Assembly: GCA_037043015.1 (NCBI GenBank)
Contig: CM073324.1
Location: 3,217,413-3,281,412, forward strand
Reading direction: 5' to 3'
From: Bryum argenteum
Taxonomy: Eukaryota; Streptophyta; Bryopsida; Bryales; Bryaceae
DNA length: 64,000 nucleotides
This document shows positions 46,622 through 58,648 of the stretch, piece by piece. How positions within the stretch are numbered: position 1 is the first letter of the stretch; every line of letters starts with the position of its first letter. Position numbers and translations under genes: made by a program. A model generated the notes under the pieces. It saw nothing but the letters and a program-made list of their open reading frames with translations, was not told where the DNA came from and ran no database searches.

Positions 46622-46852
46622 TTGAAAAGAATGTTCATTGAATCAAAAATGGAAATATTTTATGACACAGGGAAGGTGGAACTAACCGTCAACAGGAATA
46701 GCACTGGGCCTGGAGGGGCCGGAGGACTGGTCGACATCAACTCTGTTGTCCATTTCGAATGCTGGATCTGCAGGGCCGGATTATCAACAACGACATTCAA
46801 GTTTAAATCGATGAAACAACATCAACGAGTGCATGAAATGCCGTCCGTATAA
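46622..46852 (+). CDS. Small open frame with a C2H2-like finger, inside the Harbinger
   Basis: A 76-residue frame contains CWIC, then sixteen residues, then HQRVH near its C-terminus. The Cys pair and His pair are those of a C2H2 zinc finger, but the spacing is four longer than the usual twelve. It begins beside the 71-bp repeats. The TTG/ATG start is uncertain and there is no independent support that it is expressed, so this may be a chance frame or the remnant of an exon. Bases 46860-47537 hold only noncoding terminal sequence, including a hairpin near 47262-47288 (ACGTAAGGGG/CCCCTTTACGT). Confidence 0.25.
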   Translation: MKRMFIESKMEIFYDTGKVELTVNRNSTGPGGAGGLVDINSVVHFECWICRAGLSTTTFKFKSMKQHQRVHEMPSV

Positions 46853-49800
46853 GGTGAGTTCCTTACACAAACACGGACTACTCTAATTGCAGTCGTTACA
46901 GTTCATGACTTTGAAACAATGTGTGACTGTCTGCATCTTCTTCAATCTTCCGCAAATAGACTCTAACAAAATCTCTCAATTTCAACGTCATGAACTCTAG
47001 GACGAAGAGAAGTTGACCATTCAGCAAAGAAATCTGAAAACAACGTTCATGATCGAAATAAAAACCAAGAGAAGTGGCAATCGAAACAAGGATTGTACCT
47101 GGGAGGTGGCTGCACATTACAATTAAAGGTTTGTTTACAACCCCCCCTCCTTTCATAGTTGTTTCTGTGTGGAGTCCTCGCCGCAGATGCGCCAACACCT
47201 CCCCGACTGTCATGGCCACCTTTTCTGAAACCTCGGCTCATTTGTAGAAACCGCTCTTACGTAAGGGGACCTCGCGAGCCCCTTTACGTATGACCGCCCA
47301 AATAACTCTCAAATCTCCGAATTCTGTAGATATTTAACAACTACTTGAGTTGCACTTATCTTCTGGTGGGCGAGCAACAATAGCCGCAATTTTTTGTAAA
47401 ACCGCACTTATCCCATCCCACTTATCCTGACACGTAGGTTCGGTGTTCACCAATGTGCGCAGGTCGGAACGCCCAACATATTACAGGCCGCTATTACCGA
47501 TAATACCACCTTCGAATTGCCAAGTGGGAACATGTCTTTACTTGATTTCCCACCTACCCTCAAAATCTCAAGAGCAAAAAGTGAAAATCCTAGGACTGAT
47601 TCCACTTTGACTGTGGCAATTTTTGCCACTGCCGGGGGGGGGGAACTTTTCCAATGCCCCGACTTTGGGAGCCAATTTCTCCTTTTTGAAAGATCGGATC
47701 GGGGCATGCCATATACCCCTGGAAAGCTCTCTTGGAGCTCTGTCCACCCTAGAAATCTCAACAGCATAGCAAGAAAACTCTAGGACTGATTGCTCTTTGA
47801 ACACAGCTGATTTGTTCTTGCCGGGGAAATTGTTTTTGACACCCCGACTTTGGGAGCAAATTTCTCCCTCTCTACAACTCGGATTTGAGCATGCTTACTA
47901 CCGTTGGAAAGCTCTACTCACAAGTTACCTATCACAAAAGAAACAAAATTGAAAGGGAGGTCCATCTGCCTCCCTACTCCTACTCTAACTAAGCATTACA
48001 AAGAAGAAGAGGTAGACAAACAAAATTGAGAGGGAGGTCCACCTGCCCCCCTACTCCTACTCTAACTAAGCATTACAAAGAAGAAGAGGTAGACAAACAA
48101 AATTGAGAGGGAGGTCTACTTGCCTCCTTACTCCTACTCTAACTAAACATTACAAGAAGAAGAGGTAGACAAACAAGATATGAGACAAACAAGATGGAGG
48201 AGAAGGAGGCCTATGGCCTTCCTTCTCCTACTCTAACTAGATTGAGTGGGTCATTACAAAGAGATGATAAACAAGCTTGGGAGCAAGACTTAAACCCCTT
48301 GCTCTCAAGTTTTAACCCGGCCATTTACTTGGCCGGTAACTAAGGGTAAGTACTAACAATGGAGCCAACTTGTCACCCATGCAAGAGAGCAAGTCCCATG
48401 CCCATGCTCTACCTACCACTATAAATATATAAAAGTCTCATGATCCTTCCACCATGCCACTTGGATGGAGGGTCAATGGTGGCTTCCATTGCCACAAGGT
48501 GATAAATAATCACCATGGAAGCCAACCAACAAGGACTAACAATTTTACTAACATACAAGATATTAACCATGAGAGACCTATTGATTGTAGCTTGATCTTG
48601 TTTGTCGAAGGAGTGCCGGCTTGAAGGAAAGGGATAGCCCCCACTCTTCCCTCACCACTTTGGGCTTCAATCGTGGGGCCTTCTACTCTACTCATCAAAT
48701 CCCCCACTCTTCCTTCACCACTTTGGGCTTCCATCGTGGGGTCCCTAATCTAATTATTTAATTTTCCTACTCTACCAACTACCCATTTTCTTCTTACCCT
48801 ACTCCAATCTTCAAATTGACTCCACTTCCTCTAAAAAGTATTCTCAAAAAGTTAATACTTTCTAACCTTCCAATTAACATTTAAGGGTTTTCATTCAAAA
48901 CCCTTAACTCCTCATACTTATATCACAATATTCAACTAACATTTGACAAAACATTTACATTGAGCCAAACAAATGAATGTTGCACATTTGTTGGCTCACA
49001 ATGGTTCTCATCATTGTCATTGCAATTTAATGCAGCTAATGCAATTGTGACTACTGAAACTATGCGATGTTGGCGTCTGGCTCAATTTCTCCTGGTACAC
49101 TTCGTAGTCTAGAGTAGCTGATACTATATCTTGAGAACGCTTAAAAAATTAGTGTATTAAGCTAAATCTTGGTGCTATTTGGTATCGTGCCTTGGTTAGT
49201 GAACCGCATCATCGCTTTGAAAATTGTTGAGTCAAGTAAAAAAATGATGGAGGAGAAAGATGAAAGGTATTACTTGCAACCTCACAACCAGGTTGGACTT
49301 ACGGTATGCAGTTGTACTTACTGCTATTCACTGTGATAAACCTTGTGTTTTGCGCAGAGTAAGGATGATGGGTGAACTTTTAATGTATATTCCTACTGTT
49401 AAGATGTATACGTGGGAGCACATTTTTACTGGGCGAATTATGGACACCAACTCGTGAGCTGAAACAGTTAGCTGTGTGTCAAGCCTTTCACATTTGCTGA
49501 ATCATTTGGTTCTTTGATAAGTTTCGAATCACCTTCACTACTTCAAATGCCGAATTTATATATGTTGTTCTCTGCTTTGTGATTGCTCGAGTAGAAGTAA
49601 CTGTTGCGGTTTTGTTTCCCCTTTGTATTCTGCAATTCGTGACCTCAATGCCTGCCTTGTGGAACAGCTTCAGATCAAAAGTATTTGGATGCCTTTGTGT
49701 CTACCTCTCGCAAGGAACGCCGGTGCTCTTCACCATCTTTACGTTCAGTCTTTATGTGATTACAGGCCACACACTAGACGCAGCAACGGTACTTTGTCAA

Positions 49801-50064
49801 CTCTGAAATGCTTCGCTATGAGTTATCTTACTTGTTGTCAGTCAACTAAATACTAGATATTTTTCTCAAATATATACTCTCTTCGATCATTTATCCGCAT
49901 GAGCTTTTGCTACTCGTGTCTGACTTTAAGTGTGTCATGAAGATGATAATGACCTCGAATTGAATACATTTGCGCATGAGCAGGTGTTCAAAAGTCTTGC
50001 TCTCTTTGACATCCTCACTGGTCCACTTAACAGCTTTCCATGGGTCATCAACAGTATCATTGAG

Positions 50065-50712
50065 GTAACACCTGGCTCTTTGCTGTTGGTTTGGGTTATG
50101 TTCGCTGTCAGCTTTCGATAATTGGATGCCCATACCGTTTATTTAAAGATCAAATATAAAATTGTTAGCTGTTCCTTAGAATGGCCAGCAATGAGATTGT
50201 TGTCCTCTGACTGTTGCCCAATACATCTAATGCACGCCCAAGTCTGTATATGGTAGAGTAGCCAAAAATGGCGCAGTGCCGAAAATGGAGCCCTAGTAAT
50301 CTGCAGTGTCACGTACATAATAGCTTTTCCATACAACAGTACCATGTACACACTGCAAAGATTATAGGGCGTCACTTTAGGGCACCATTTTAAGAACACC
50401 TATATTTCCATCTTTAAAAATTCATTACTTACTGTAGAAGAGTCGAAAAATGATGATTCCACTTGCTCTAGTTTTCTACTAATTTTCCCCATGCACAAAA
50501 ATTGCTTGCACTTGCAACATTCCTGTAGATTTTCTGTGCTGAAAATTGCGCCATTATAGGACACCTTAACATACGGCGTCTTTGTTGGTATCTATGTTGC
50601 CTTCATACTGATTCCGGTTGGACGAGCAGAATTTATGCTACATCATGCTTGGATAGGGGCTAATTCAAAGAGTGTACTCTGCAAGTACTCGCAAAAGAGC
50701 AACGTATTCAGC
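50065..50712. other. Spacer after the ABCC pseudogene; nothing recognised
   Basis: The next ABCC exons would be expected here but no match is seen, so the gene is cut or fully decayed beyond 50064. The interval is plain AT-rich sequence ending where the inverted copy of 28.4-29.1 kb begins. Confidence 0.5.
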
Positions 50713-52621
50713 TATGACGATATTGTGAGGACGCTTGGAAGGATTTGGAAGCAAAGTTGATATAGATTATCCTTTGCTTTTACACTTCTAAGCTGTGTTT
50801 TGCAATTGTCATACATTTGCGATGTGCTCTCATGGTTGCTTTGGAGTACACACTAGCCAATGCTCGCATGGATCAGTGGTCTAGGTTGATGAGATAGGGT
50901 TTCCAACTCCTTAGCAGATGCGCATTCTGTTAGCCCGGCTGCTGGTGGAGCAGCAGTTGCAAATGGGCAAGTTTTTGCTTCTACTTGACGAGTCTACAAG
51001 TCATCTCAATACCAAAGCGAGGTTAGCTACCTACCATTTTTCACTCTCAACTCTATGTAGAATTTCAGAGATCAAATAGTTTTTTATTAGAGATCTTTTG
51101 TTTGCTCATGGGTTCATGTGTTCATGTCGACATTCCTGTCGAATGTGCTCTACTTCGTCACACTTTCTTACTACCATTATCTCTTCTTTCTCGGTTATGA
51201 CGGTATGTCCTTACCTTTTTGCTTGGTAAAATCAATGGTGATGTATTCAGTTATTAATGGTGTTTTCTGTCTTTTGCGGTATTTGCCCGACGCATAATAT
51301 TTTCCAATACTCCAATACTTCAATACTTCAATATTTCAATACTCAATACTTCAACACTTCAACACTTCAAATACTTCAAATACTTCAATTACTCCAATTA
51401 CTATAATTACTCCAATTATTTCAGTTCTCAATACCTCAATTACGTCTATACTTCAAATACTTCAAATACTTCAATTCTTTAATACGTCAATACTTCAACA
51501 CTTCATTGCTTCAATACTTCAATTATTTCAAATACTCCAAATACTTCAATTACTCCAATTACTCCAATTCTCAATACCTCCATTATGTCGATACTTCAAA
51601 TACTTCAATCCTTCAACTACATCAAATACTCCAAATACTCAAATACTTCAATTACTCCAAATACTCAAATACTTCAATTACTCCAAATACTCAAATACTT
51701 CAATTACTCCAATTACTCCAATTCTCAATACCTCAATTACATCAATACTTCAAATAGTTCATATACCTTTAATACTACAAATACTTCAAATACTCTGAAT
51801 TCTCAATACCTCGAATACTTCGATACTTCAAATACTTCGAATACTTCGAATACTTCAAAAACTTTAATACTTCATTAATACAATACTTTAAATATTTAAT
51901 TCTTTGAATACTTAAATAACTCCAAGCACTCCAATCCCTCAAATTACACATTTTACCCAACTTGCTATTTGAAGTCTATTCAATACTTTTACATAGATTA
52001 TTGTTTGAGAGATCATATTTGGACAAACAACCTTGGAGTAGATGCTAGATATGGTGTTACAGATGCATATTGGTCGGATCATCATAAACCTATATATTGT
52101 GCTTTTAAACTACCAACTATATTACAAAAGTTTTCAAAAAATGCAACCTCATTTTGATTTATTTGAACAAATACACATCAATCAAAATAAATAAAATATA
52201 ATTTGTGAACTCTTCAATGTAGGGTATTTTTATTGGAAACAATTGTGTATAATCCAAATACAACTTTTGTAATAAATACACTATGTAAATATTAAAATTG
52301 AAACAAATGTCTATATATAATTATGTTCGATCATATTTTAAACTAAGTATTTGATTTTCAACATTTCATAGTGAACAAGCATAAAATACCACAACCAAAT
52401 ATTAGACATTGAACATTAGGGATATCATTTAATAATTTAAAAATAAACATTAAAAATTGCATATTAGATATTAATCATTGAATATACGATATTAATCATT
52501 GAAAATTGAATATTACACTTTGTATAGATATTGTGGTTGTGAATAATTGGGTGTAGTTTACATAAAGTTTATATTCTTTCATATTCAATTTTTGTCAATA
52601 AAAGAATCAAATGCACAAAGA
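50713..52621. repeat. Inverted copy of the 25.6-29.1 kb blocks
   Basis: In order, 50713-51300 is the reverse complement of 29067-28396. 51301-51945 is the GTATTTGAA minisatellite on the other strand (reads AATACTTCA). 51946-52621 matches the reverse complement of about 26270-25572. The similarity ends abruptly after TGCACAAAGA at 52621, where the kinase fragment begins. This copy has the two flanking blocks joined by a single array, whereas the left side has two AT-rich copies and two arrays. The right side may therefore be nearer to the original arrangement. Confidence 0.85.
51969..52157 (+). pseudogene. Second copy of the 62-residue endonuclease-like remnant
   Basis: The frame contains IDYCLRDHIWTN and YWSDHHKPIYCAFKL. 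It differs from the copy at 26046-26234 by about five residues, with no stop in either. Here the SDH-x-P-I motif is intact. The frame is preceded by minisatellite and followed by AT-rich sequence. Same tentative interpretation as the left copy: the tail end of an exonuclease/endonuclease/phosphatase domain from a mobile element. Confidence 0.3.
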
Positions 52622-52914
52622 TAAGGCATGTACTCGTACACAAGCAAGTGAGCATCCGGTTTGAAAACGTACGCGAGGAGCTGCACCAAGTTGCGGTGCC
52701 GGATGAAGCCTAGGGTTTCAAGCTCCGCTCGAATCTGCTTCGTGTCGTAGCTAATGGGATCATTATCATCTTCCGGCATGGAGTGATGGCCCATACACTT
52801 GATAGCCACCACTACATCCTCCTGGACCGGCACCCGGTACACCTTCCCGTTGCCGCCTTCGCCTAGAAGCTCACAGTGAGCAAGCGCGTCTTCTTTGTCT
52901 AAAAATCCAAGCAT
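52622..52914 (-). pseudogene. Truncated second copy of the receptor-kinase fragment
   Basis: The minus strand repeats the kinase fragment of 35896-36186 almost exactly, from MLGFLDKEDALAHC through the glycine loop and Lys to LLVYEYMP. It then breaks at 52622 into the AT-rich block. The leader upstream (52922-53145) matches the inverted end of the CCHC element. The breakpoint is therefore a join between two previously separate duplicated units. Confidence 0.88.
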
Positions 52915-52921
52915 CTGCGGC

Positions 52922-55139
52922 ACCAAGGGAGCAGGGGCAAGGCAAGGGGGACAGCAGCTACTGCTGCAACAACGAAGAGCTGCACGAGGAAAAAGAAAAC
53001 GGTAAGAGAGAAAAGGCTTGTACCTTAGAGAGAGAAAATGCTTGTGTAGGTGTGAACGCACAAGGAGATAGGTCATTGGACCTTTTTAGAAACCCGTCGG
53101 GGCGCTCAATACAAAGACTCTGTCAGATGACAGAGCCAACAAAGGACTACATATTCATTGTTTTCATGGGGTTGACGCATGCTCTCAAAGTTTCAATATG
53201 TCTTATTTATTTATTGATCAGTTTTCATGAGGTAGAAAGTTGCAAGCTTGTGTGGGTCTATTTGTATTAATATCATAAGTTCTTCTGACTATTCTTGAAT
53301 TTTTGAAGTTGTCGCCATAAGAATGCCCTAAACTACCAGTCCTGAAATGTTCACTATGGGTGCATCAAACTCTGCAAGACACCCTTTGATCTGTAATTCT
53401 TACTACAGAGAGCTATCACTTCTATCCCTAATTATGAGACTTTTTAGTTATATGTATAAAAAAGTAAAAGTATCTAGATATGAGTGATATGCCAACATAT
53501 ATAAATGTTATATATCTATATGTGATTTGCTATTCAACAAAGACTCTATTTAGGCCAGCTACAATATAAGTACGGAGTTTTTCTTATTCTTTTTCTAGTT
53601 TAGTATTTAATATGTTATAGTTTCAAAGTATAAACATTGAAGCTAATTCCAAAGTAATATCTCCTATTACGGTTTTTATTCTCCTATATTTTTTTGACTT
53701 TAGCCAAGTAAAGTAAAAGGACATAGCAATTTTCATTTCACGTCATATAAGTACATTTTTTAGTACTGAAAAACTATTGAGGAAAATATTATAACAAATA
53801 AATTAAATCATCATCAATGATGGCACACGAGTTGAGCTATGCAGAGCAAGAGAACTTGAAAGCCCAAGTGCACCGTGTAGCCACTCACATTGTAGAAGGG
53901 AGTGCGGCACTTCAGGAACTAAAAGTGACTATAGCAAATCTCAAATATAAAAACCGCGACGTTGAATATGCACTTGTTGAGAGTTGGCTTGGGGCTGCCA
54001 AAATAATTGAAGAAGCTGGAAAAGACAAATCATCATGGGAGAAGTTCCTAATATCACTAAATGTTTGCTACGGTGATTATACCAATACTTTCAATCAAGC
54101 TAATGCTCCCTTGTTGAAGGATGCTTGACAGAACTTTGGACCCACAATGTTGAAACTATTGATCAAAATATGGATTTAAATTTTGTTCCTAAGAGCGATA
54201 CGAATTACCAACCTGTTGATCAAAATATAAGTTTCAATTTTGATCCGCCAAACTATGTGAATGAACAAGTTGTTGGTCAAAATATAAATTCCAATCTTGG
54301 TCCGCCAAACTATTCAAGTGAACAACTTGTTGGCCAAAGTATGGATTTCAATTGTGGTCCGCCAAACTACATAAATGAACAGCTTGCTACAGAGGGTAGC
54401 TCTTCTTTTGAGAGGAATTTCAATGCACCATCTAACTTAAATAATAATTATGGTCAAAATACTATACTCAATAGTGAAGGAAAGGATATTGATCAAGGTC
54501 ACGACTTCAAACCTCAAAGTGAAATTATTGCTAAGGTAAATGATTGGAGGACTTATGACTTTGAGCAGTTGGTTCAAGCTGCTATGGATATTGGAGTACC
54601 GGATATTATGCTAAGCAATCCAAAACTAAGTGAAAAAAAGCTAAGTGGTGCAAAATCAAGGAGAAAAAGGCTAAGTGGTGCACAAATGAGGAAGAAAATG
54701 AAAAGTGGTCCAAAGCCTATGAAAGTTGTAAGTTGTAAAACGACAAAGGTTACCCAAGGCGAGGTTTTAAAAACTCAAAGCAAGAATGGAAAAAAGCTTG
54801 GTGGTGAACAAATTTCTACGTCGAAGAAAGGTAAAATTTGCACTTATTGCAAAGTAAAAGGTCACCTTGCCTCCAAATGTTGGTATAATCCTGAAAAAGA
54901 AGGAAAAACCCATCAAATAGTGTAAAGCACAAATAAGAATTGACATGAGCTGAGTTGTAGAAACTCATACCTCACTCATGTGAAAATAGTGTAGACTGGG
55001 TAGCCTGGGCTTGTCTCTCACTTGAAAAAAATAATTTGATATTTTTTTTCTTCTGTTGAACCAATGTGTTAATCAACTCACCCATTTTTTCATACATTTG
55101 TTCCCTTCTTTATTTTTGAAAGATCTTTTCTTTCTTTCT
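52922..55139 (+). mobile_element. Second copy of the CCHC element, inverted, one end only
   Basis: This is the reverse complement of 35883-33672. The end repeat is present on the left (52922-53145). Similarity stops at about 55139, just where the second end repeat would start. The copy carries the CCHC gene at 53817-54925. Sequence divergence from the left copy is very low, so the duplication is recent. Confidence 0.7.
53817..54925 (+). pseudogene. Gag-like CCHC zinc-knuckle protein gene, frameshifted (right copy)
   Basis: This is the same protein as at 33889-34993: helical N-terminus, four PPNY repeats, basic region, and the C-terminal zinc knuckle CTYCKVKGHLASKC. Here the knuckle and basic region are in frame to the stop at 54925. 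A one-base deletion in a T run near 54125 (LLKDA followed by TGA) separates the first 103 residues from the remainder, which is open from 54125 onward. The left copy has the T run intact. No polymerase or integrase gene lies beside it. Confidence 0.72.
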
Positions 55140-57712
55140 TGCCAAAGACATTTAATGCCAAGGAGCGGGCTTGTGAGGGTAATTTGGGGTCGCAGACCTC
55201 AAATTTGAATTCAGAATTATCAAAAACGGCCTTGGGAGGTCCCCATGGATTCTAGGGTGCCTCCTTGGTAGCTGCCACGAACCATTGCCCAGTGTAAACA
55301 GGCCCTTACTTACTTACTTACGGAACACCGCCCCATAATCTGCTCGTCACAAACTCCCTAATCACGATTTCTGCGCAGGATTATCTGTAACCAAATCTGG
55401 CAGCTCTGCTCTGCTCTGCTCTGGCATGTGATTGACAGAATTGGATGGATGTGGATTAAGTAGTTTCCAATCAATCATAAGAATCCTCTTTTTTAAACTC
55501 TAAAATTATTGTCAGCTGCAACAAGCATGTTGATTAGTAGTGAAGTGAGTGAGGATGTGATAAGGTACAGACACCCATACCAGTTAGCACCCCCATGACC
55601 GGTAAGTAGGTATTCTCACTGCCGGGCATGGCTGAACCAAAAAGAGATAATTTTATCCGTCAAGAGTGCGGTGCATGATCTCATAGTGTAGGGGAGGTAG
55701 CCGAAACTGGTGCACTCAAATACGGAAATTGCTAATTACCAAATACGGAAATATGGCTATGGCTAGAATTGGGGGCTTCTAAGTTAGCTTTGTGGTCCAG
55801 ACTTGTCCGTTTAAGGTTCTCTCCATGCTCCATTTGCATGATGTCTGTTATGGTTTCTCAGCAATTGATTTTCCTTCACTGCTTTTATTCCTATCCAAAA
55901 TGGGTGAAGCTATATGGCGGTTGTGTGTCTGGGCTACTTTTTGACTCAAAAATTTGTAGTAATTTCAGATTTCCTTGAAAAAAAAATTAAAAATTTCCAT
56001 TCTTCATGAACCTTATTTCCCTACAAAGGAAAAATAACTGCTCCTTCATAATCACAGCCACTCCATGCTCAAATGCTTAAGTTCTCCGTTATAGGTGCCT
56101 GTACCTTATGCCAACTGCCTAACTTGCATTTGAAGACAAGTCAGTGACAATAATTTAATTTTTAATGACTGAACATCGATGTTCAGTTGTGCGTGGTTTT
56201 GCTTCTAATCCACTTTTTAGGCTGTCTGTGTGTGTGTGATTAGCTTAGCCTGTCAAGCTCTATCGGAGATTCGGTGGCCAGTTCAAAGAAGAGCTCTTTG
56301 CACATGCCTGACAAGTGACTGAACTTGTGGTCATTTTGGATTGCAAAGACTGGGTCACTTCTTTGCAGATTTACATTTCTTCTTCAAAGTGTTTTGTAAT
56401 AAAATTGGAAAAGATATAAAAATAAAAATATAGTAAATACTAAAATCGAAAATAATGAATAAGGCAACAAACATCATTGGAGCATGATCATTTTCAGAGT
56501 GTCCAGAAAATTGATATGAACAATCTATCACAATAAATTGTACTAATGAATGTCATCCCTTATATGATAGGCCCACCATCCAAAGTTGGATGAGAAGGGG
56601 AAATATTCAAGCAAGAAAAACAAAAAGAGGCTAGGGTTAAAATGAGCCATAAGAATTTTAATTTTCAAGCAGAGTAAATTCTTAACCCCTAAATGTTTCA
56701 GCCTATTTTTAGCCAAAAAACACAAAAAACTATTGATGTACTGTAACTTATTCAAATAGCAATCATACAATCTTATAGTAAACTTTTTGTAGATCATGTG
56801 GACCAAGTTTTGAGTCATGAAGCCTCATAGATCAGGAGATCACAACGTATCAGTACTAAAAACAAACCAACCGCAAAAAATTTCATCATTTTCACTCTAG
56901 TGTGAAAATTCGAACAACAAACTTACATGGGGAGTCTCTAATTTTAGAGCAAGCATAGTCCTTGATCAAAGTAAAAATTACATAGACAATGAGCTAGTGG
57001 CTGTAACAACCAATTCAATACAGCTAAGAAGTACTACCACTGTATTGCCTACATTGGGACACTTTTTTAGTGGGTAGTGTCTTATCATACATGCTGTACA
57101 TGTAAGTTTGGTGCCAAGAGTTTTATAATTGAGAATGATACTGTATGTGTACTGTCTATGTACACTAGTATCATTATTTCTGCCAAGTAATTATTATTAT
57201 TATTATTATGATGTACCGGATTGAGAGACATGTTATACTCACACTTGAAGATACTGGTACATCCAACCGTACCTTTTTCAATCACAAATTGAACAAGGAA
57301 CATGTTTCTCACATAGTTGAGGTTTGGGGCAGCTTGTGTTCCTGGAACTCGTCTCTGTACATGTTTTAAAGCGATACTATGCGTAATGCAGTATTTAAGA
57401 TAACCCCTAGTAAATATAGTTGATACGATGCGGTATTTGCTATCAACAAGAAGCTTTAAATTGGAATTTCAATAGCCTCACTAGAAATGCGTAAATTTAT
57501 ATTCCAACTTCTCTATTGAGATCGAACCCAATATAGGTGTGGATCCATTTCAAATTCAAGAAAAAGACATTGTATTTTACTAGTTGCAAAGGCACTTTGA
57601 GACATTCAGGGGTTGACTCTCAAACAATGTAGGCTATCCTTTTAACACCCTTTTCTATTGGCATAGTATGATATAGTATGTATAGTATGATATAGTATTA
57701 TGTAATAGGCAC

Positions 57713-58648
57713 TTAACCCTTTCATGACTACTTCTGGAAGTCGAGGTTTTTTTGAGGTGTCTGGATGTATTTTGGAATGCATCGAACAAATGAAGGGTCA
57801 AAATTAAGATCCGACCGTAAAAATGTGTAGTGAACTTCATATACATGCTAGTGGCCAAACATGGGTCAGATCTACCATATGAACTAGAGTATTATGATGT
57901 TCCGAGTCAAGTGTAGTACATAGCGTATACATGACCTCGAAGCTTTTTACTAGAATTAGAGACCAAAATATCCAGATTTGGGCAAAACACATGTGGTCAA
58001 TATTGTAGAGAGTTTGAAGATCTATCGAACAACACCATGAGCGTTGCATTTTGAGTATTTGTGAAACTGAAATTGTGACAAGAGACCAAGAACCGAGTTC
58101 CTTGTATACAGTAGCGTACGAGAAATACATGGGATATCGTAGCAAATATGGTCAGATTGAAAAATCAGACATGGTCACATTCATCAGACGCCGAGCCTTG
58201 ACGTAGAATTAGTGTGCAGACAACATGTGGTTGATTCTTTTTGGGGAGGATTTGAGATTGTACAAACGTGTACGCTTTAAAAGACGGTGTTGGGTTGCCA
58301 AAAGAAATCAACTCTTTTTTTGTCAATAGAGCCAATTGAGTAGTACCTCCATGTTCCCAAGGGACCCTTAGAATTGGTGTCATGTGTCCTCGACAGCCGT
58401 ATTTCCTGAATCTTTCTCACTTCTTTCCAGACCAGCTACCGTATCGCATACTCATCACCATGTATAGACAACTCTACCAAGTGGAGTACGAGTCCAAATG
58501 CATCGTTGTTTTGTGTAGTAGATCCAGTACACACTCCTCTTCCGACGTTGTTCTCTAACATTTTGCTCTTTCTACACAAATTCTACTCAATCATGGAATA
58601 ACCACACTTCAGCGACCATATTTGGTTGATTGGTCATGAAAGGGTTAA
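57713..58648. mobile_element. piggyBac-like element with perfect TTAA duplication and 12-bp inverted ends
   Basis: The left junction is TTAA-CCCTTTCATGAC (57713-57728). The right junction is GTCATGAAAGGG-TTAA (58633-58648), an exact inverted match. The inner element is 928 bp and has no significant coding frame. A TTAA target duplication and a terminus beginning CCC are the hallmarks of piggyBac transposons, so this is read as a non-autonomous member. Confidence 0.7.

Larger units (their letters stand above)
40351..47537 (+). mobile_element. PIF/Harbinger DNA transposon, 7.2 kb
   Basis: The ends are imperfect inverted repeats. AGGGACCTTCCCACCTGGCA... starts at 40351, and the reverse complement of the end at 47537 reads AGACATGTTCCCACTTGGCA..., with 19 of 25 matches. 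TTA lies immediately outside both ends (40348-40350 and 47538-47540), which is the Harbinger target duplication. Joining the flanks reproduces the sequence of the intact LTR at 38472-38489. Inside are a transposase gene (+), a SANT/trihelix gene (-) in convergent arrangement, a solo LTR and a 71-bp tandem repeat. Without the solo LTR the element is about 5.85 kb. Confidence 0.93.
38244..49000 (-). mobile_element. LTR retroelement with a 168-bp interior, right LTR split by a Harbinger
   Basis: Two near-identical LTRs begin TGTG(A/G)GCC and end GGCTCACA, a TG...CA pair with an 8-bp inverted terminus. The left LTR is 38244-39945 (1702 bp). The right LTR is 40114-40350 plus 47541-49000 (1697 bp without the insertion). 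The interior is only 39946-40113. Read on the minus strand, the sequence next to the right LTR is TTTTGGTGCGTTTGCCAGG, close to the TTTGGCGCCGTTGCC-type primer binding site of plant Ty3/gypsy elements, so the element runs right to left. Flanking pentamers are ATCGT (38239-38243) and ATGGT (49001-49005), an imperfect target duplication. There is no coding sequence, so it needed proteins from elsewhere. Confidence 0.88.
36968..50064 (+). pseudogene. ABCC13-like ABC transporter gene, broken and split by transposons
   Basis: Plus-strand exons match the first membrane domain of plant ABCC13-type (MRP-family) transporters. 36968-37061 is degraded. 37207-37294 holds LDTQYDFSMMKLNLKL. About 37813-37890 holds GEIQTLMSVDA. 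38091-38175 holds LLYMQVKFAFLAGLAVVILLIP. Then, beyond the transposon nest, 49200-49266 holds VNRIIALKIVESSKKMMEEK, 49358-49454 holds MGELLMYIPTVKMYTWE, 49668-49788 holds TPVLFTIFTFSLYVITGHTLDAAT, and 49984-50064 holds SLALFDILTGPLNSFPWVIN. Phases match across 38175/49200, so the insertion lies in one intron. Lesions: a frameshift and stop right after SVDA near 37850, and a one-base loss near 49452 giving TNS-stop before ELKQLAV. No exon for the nucleotide-binding domains follows 50064. Confidence 0.88.
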
